Assembly: GCA_964393605.1 (NCBI GenBank)
Contig: CAYMUL010000016.1
Span: forward strand, 1 to 64,000
Length of the DNA stretch: 64,000 bases
Source of the DNA: CAYMUL01 sp964393605
Lineage (GTDB): Bacteria; Bacteroidota; Ignavibacteria; Ignavibacteriales; Ignavibacteriaceae
Direction: 5' to 3'
This document shows positions 61,404-64,000 of this stretch, piece after piece; the stretch's first letter is position 1, and the number at the start of each line of letters is the position of its first letter. The notes beneath the pieces were generated by a model. The model searched no databases, had not been told where the DNA came from, and worked only from the letters and a program-made list of their open reading frames with translations. The translations under genes were made by a program, and so were the position numbers.

Positions 61404-62198
61404 ATGCTTTATAATTTTAGAAAATATTTTTTTACCGCAACAATTGTACTTTGCTTTTTCTCAATCTCTCTTTCACAAAAAGGAGATGATTTTAGAAAAC
61501 TTGAGAACAAAGCATTTGTTGTGGGTGAAAAACTTACGTTCGACGTGAAGTATGGTTTCGTTACTGCGGGAGTAGCGGTGATGCACATTCCAAAGATGAA
61601 AAGAATTTCCGGGCGCGATGCATTTCACATAACTTTTGAAGTTAATTCTCTTTCGAGTTTCGATTGGGTGTACAAAGTCCGCGATCGTTATGAAACTTAT
61701 GTTGATAAAGAAGGTTTGTTCCCATGGCGATTTGAACAACACATTAGAGAAGGAACGTTCTCGCGTGATTTCTCTGCGTTCTTTGACCAACGACGCGGCA
61801 AAGCTAAAACCAGCGAAGGCGAATATCAAATTCCTAAATATGTGAACGATATTGTTTCTGCATTTTATCTCGCACGCACTTTTGATTACTCAAAAATGAA
61901 AGTTGGTGATTTTGTTAATCTTAAAAATTTTTATAAAAATAAAGTTTATGATCTTGACGTAAAATATCTTGGCAAAGAAAGAGTAACCGTTCCTGCGGGA
62001 ACGTTTGATTGCATTATGGTTGAGCCGCTTGTGCTTGAAGGTGGTTTGTTTAAGAACGAAGGTACTATTGTCATCTGGCTTTCGGATGACGTTTTGAAAA
62101 TTCCGGTGCGCGTTAAAACGAAAGTTGTTATCGGTTCTATCGATGCAGACCTCGTTAAGTATGAAGGATTAGCCGGCGATCTGAAAGCGAAAAAATAA
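61404..62198 (+). CDS. Exported DUF3108 protein
   Basis: 264 residues with a signal peptide (~1-24, IVLCFFSISLSQ). The body matches the DUF3108 beta-barrel-like fold: GEKLTFDVKYGFVTAGVAVM, DAFHITFEVNSLSSFDWVYK, RDRYETYVDKEGLFPWRFEQ, VNDIVSAFYLARTFDYSKM, TVPAGTFDCIMVEPLVLEGG and IWLSDDVLKIPVRVKTKV. DUF3108 proteins are periplasmic, have no agreed function and often sit near envelope genes, as here between a GT9 and a CPBP protease gene. Confidence 0.88.
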   Translation: MLYNFRKYFFTATIVLCFFSISLSQKGDDFRKLENKAFVVGEKLTFDVKYGFVTAGVAVMHIPKMKRISGRDAFHITFEVNSLSSFDWVYKVRDRYETYVDKEGLFPWRFEQHIREGTFSRDFSAFFDQRRGKAKTSEGEYQIPKYVNDIVSAFYLARTFDYSKMKVGDFVNLKNFYKNKVYDLDVKYLGKERVTVPAGTFDCIMVEPLVLEGGLFKNEGTIVIWLSDDVLKIPVRVKTKVVIGSIDADLVKYEGLAGDLKAKK

Positions 62199-62200
62199 TT

Positions 62201-63181
62201 ATGGATAATTTCGATCAACAACCAAAAGAAGATGAATTAAATTCGGACGAACAAAATGTTCAAGAATCTTCATCATCATTAAAGCCAAGAATAACGCCGG
62301 TGAGAGCAGGGTTGCTCGGTTTGGGAGGAGGATTTTTTCTTTACCAAATTTTCGGCGGAATGTTATCGCTTGCAATTTTCGGAGTGAATCTTGAAGATGC
62401 CCCGCAAACTCCTTTTCGCCTGATGCAAATTGCTTCTCAAATACTTTTCATACTTTTGCCTGCGCTCATCTTTTCAAAATTGATTTATGAAGATGTAACA
62501 ACCGTAATTCGTTTTCGATTCCCGACTTTAAAAGAAATCGGAATTTTTCTAATCGGAATTCTACTCCTCACTTCATTACTTCAAGAATTTTTAAATCTTC
62601 AAAATTTTTACTTTGAACAATTAGCATCAAGTTCATCGTTAATAAAATCTTTGAAAGATTGGTTCGATTCGATAAACAAAATGCTCGAAGGTGCTTACGG
62701 CAAATTGCTCGCGGTGAATAATTTTGCCGATGGTTTTCTCGTCGTTATAGTAATTGCAGTTACTCCCGCAATTTGCGAAGAAATAATGTTCCGCGGTTTT
62801 ATACAAACAAGTTTTGAATTGAAGTGGAACAAATTCGGCGGCGCACTTGTAACTGCAATTTTTTTCGGAGTATATCATTTCAATCCTTACGCACTTTTTC
62901 CGTTAATCATTCTCGGATTGTATTTCGGTTATGCGGCATACAAATCGAATTCTATTTTCGTGCCGATGGTTCTTCACTTCGTAAATAATTTTGCGGCGGT
63001 GATGATGTTTTTTATTTTGGGCGATAGTGAATTGCTTCAGAACAAAGTTATTCCCGCAGAAGAAATCGGACGAAGCTGGCTAAGTTTCGGATTTCAAAGT
63101 GTGTTGTTTTTGGTTTTGATATTCTTTATAAATCGCTATTACAAAAACAAAGAAAAGGTGAACGATGCCGTACTGTCCTAA
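62201..63181 (+). CDS. CPBP-family intramembrane glutamic protease
   Basis: A 326-residue protein with about seven to eight membrane helices and an acidic N-terminal tail (~1-30). The catalytic motifs of the CPBP/Rce1 family are present: E-E-x3-R (Glu193, Glu194, Arg198 in ICEEIMFRGF), His226 in GVYHFNPY and His259 in MVLHFVNNF. In bacteria such proteins process or protect peptides in the membrane, but the substrate is unknown. It starts 2 bp after the DUF3108 gene and overlaps the next gene by 17 bp. Confidence 0.9.
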   Translation: MDNFDQQPKEDELNSDEQNVQESSSSLKPRITPVRAGLLGLGGGFFLYQIFGGMLSLAIFGVNLEDAPQTPFRLMQIASQILFILLPALIFSKLIYEDVTTVIRFRFPTLKEIGIFLIGILLLTSLLQEFLNLQNFYFEQLASSSSLIKSLKDWFDSINKMLEGAYGKLLAVNNFADGFLVVIVIAVTPAICEEIMFRGFIQTSFELKWNKFGGALVTAIFFGVYHFNPYALFPLIILGLYFGYAAYKSNSIFVPMVLHFVNNFAAVMMFFILGDSELLQNKVIPAEEIGRSWLSFGFQSVLFLVLIFFINRYYKNKEKVNDAVLS

Positions 63182-63506
63182 CTGCAAATCAGAATATGTT
63201 GATGGAGTAGAAGTTTGCGCAGATTGCGAAACGCCGCTCGTCGATACTCTTCCGGAAAAGAGACATTTTAGCGAAGAAGATTTTTCTTTACTCTTCACTT
63301 GCAATTACGAATATGAAGCCGAGCTAATCAAAAATGCGCTGGAAAGCGGTGGTATCGAAGCTCATATTTTAATTCAAAAAGATAGCAGTTTTCCCGCGCC
63401 GGGAAATCTTGGTATCATTAAAGTTTTTGTGAAGAAAGAGGAGTTGCAATCTGCACAAGATTATCTTCTCGATGTTAATTTGAATAAAGGAATAATAGAA
63501 GAATAG
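63165..63506 (+). CDS. Zinc-ribbon plus DUF2007 protein
   Basis: 113 residues. The first ~25 form a small zinc ribbon with Cys4, Cys7, Cys18 and Cys21 (CPNCKSEYVDGVEVCADCET). Residues ~42-105 are DUF2007-like (FTCNYEYEAELIKNALESGG, LGIIKVFVKKEELQSAQDYL), a ferredoxin-like fold named putative signal-transducing. There is no membrane segment. It is last in the plus-strand block that starts with miaB. Its function is unknown. Confidence 0.8.
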   Translation: MPYCPNCKSEYVDGVEVCADCETPLVDTLPEKRHFSEEDFSLLFTCNYEYEAELIKNALESGGIEAHILIQKDSSFPAPGNLGIIKVFVKKEELQSAQDYLLDVNLNKGIIEE

Positions 63507-63549
63507 ATTCGGAAGGACTCTAAATATATGACCGCTCATTCATGTTGGG

Positions 63550-64000
63550 TTATTTATAGAGTTTTTTGAAAAAGATTTCTTCAAGATTCAAAAGCGGTTG
63601 TGGGTTTCGGGATGATTTCATTCTTGTTAACGCACCTTGAATTGAATTCAATGTAAAATCTGCCAAAGAAGTAACATCCGAATCTTCTATTTCGCCGAGA
63701 AAGAGTGAATCTGTCAATGCTTGTTCAATGATATTCTTTGCACCTGTAAATGATTCTTCTGCATAAAAAGCGATTTTCTCATTTATATCGCCCAGTTCCT
63801 GCGCAAAATTCCCTGTCATGCAACCGCGTGTAAAGTTTAATTCTTTACCGTAGTGCAAAACAAGGTGATTGAAAAATCGGCGAAATCTTTCTGCCGGCGT
63901 ATAATTTGCATCGAGAAGAAAGTGTGTCAGATATCCGTGCCATTTTAGGGAATAGTAGCGGATCATCTCCACAGCAAAATCTTCTTTTCCTTTGAAATAA
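63550..64000 (-). CDS. TetR-family transcriptional regulator (N-terminus outside window)
   Basis: The minus-strand frame stays open to the window edge, so the DNA-binding HTH lies mostly outside. The visible part starts YFKGKEDFAVEMIRYY, the end of the TetR HTH, followed by the ligand-binding domain with TPAERFRRFFNHLVLHYG and FTRGCMTGNFAQELGDINEK, a pattern typical of the TetR_C subgroup with a G-C-x-x-G-N motif. A GTG at 63972 is internal and not the start. It converges with the DUF2007 gene, 44 bp away. Confidence 0.82.
   Translation of the reverse strand, partial: YFKGKEDFAVEMIRYYSLKWHGYLTHFLLDANYTPAERFRRFFNHLVLHYGKELNFTRGCMTGNFAQELGDINEKIAFYAEESFTGAKNIIEQALTDSLFLGEIEDSDVTSLADFTLNSIQGALTRMKSSRNPQPLLNLEEIFFKKLYK

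Overview
The window is an AT-rich chromosomal segment of a Gram-negative bacterium of the Bacteroidota/Chlorobi/Ignavibacteria type, most likely Ignavibacteria-like. The evidence is four complete or partial proteins (plus one decayed fragment) ending in the type IX secretion (T9SS/Por) sorting domain with its N-Y-P-N-P-F-N-P motif, a Lol lipoprotein-sorting operon, an LptE-like lipoprotein directly behind a sigma-54 activator and close to miaB (an order common in Bacteroidota), and the MEP-pathway gene ispE. Purine-rich Shine-Dalgarno-like sequences precede many starts. A run of exactly 100 Ns (4936-5035) marks a scaffold gap, so this is a draft or metagenome assembly.

Layout. 1-4625: tail of a T9SS cargo protein, a STAS protein, and a minus-strand lolC/E-lolC/E-lolD operon. 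4776-5559: a tRNA cluster (Pro, Arg, His, Glu) preceded by tandem degenerate tRNA-Pro-like units broken by the gap. 5637-12952: an exported amidohydrolase, then a minus-strand block with three GT9 (heptosyltransferase-like) enzymes, a homocysteine methyltransferase-like protein, ispE and a lipoprotein amidase. 13029-19281: a tightly overlapping plus-strand run prmC-dtd-metalloenzyme-comEC-purK-purE. 19399-23883: a T9SS protein, an exported GH13 amylase and a HigBA-like toxin-antitoxin pair in repeat-rich DNA.

24184-29691 holds an ECF sigma factor, a zinc-finger anti-sigma factor with an extracytoplasmic repeat region, a DUF4097-like beta-repeat protein and a large CBM9/DUF5916 protein, which looks like one envelope-sensing unit. 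Next come a B12-binding radical SAM protein, a two-component pair and a 1029-residue GHL10-type secreted protein. 36658-37492 is non-coding and full of short palindromes and direct repeats. 37493-45025: phoH, HU, a glycosyltransferase with a methyltransferase, groES-like, hutH, hflX and a small membrane protein. 45227-50402: a 54-residue basic protein (possible DUF4295/bL38-like ribosomal protein), a Ycf48-like T9SS protein, an exported RidA, fumC, a REP-associated transposase broken by a TGA codon, and an SPFH protein.

50550-52806 is the most island-like part: a two-gene ParA plus unknown-protein cassette flanked by about 0.9 kb of AT-rich repeat debris. 52807-64000 is a dense plus-strand envelope and housekeeping block: a small membrane protein, miaB, a SPOR protein, an MBL hydrolase, a sigma-54 activator, lptE, a GT2, a TPR protein, a 3-methyladenine glycosylase, a GT9, DUF3108, a CPBP protease and DUF2007. 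A TetR-family gene on the minus strand runs off the end.

The strongest unusual signals are the tRNA-Pro-like tandem units with an exchanged anticodon arm, the ParA cassette, the decayed REP transposase carrying a 28-bp perfect palindrome together with GTAG-containing palindromes elsewhere, nearly identical T9SS tail DNA in two distant genes, the exported RidA, and a Ser-Ser-Gly triad in the MIO site of HutH.
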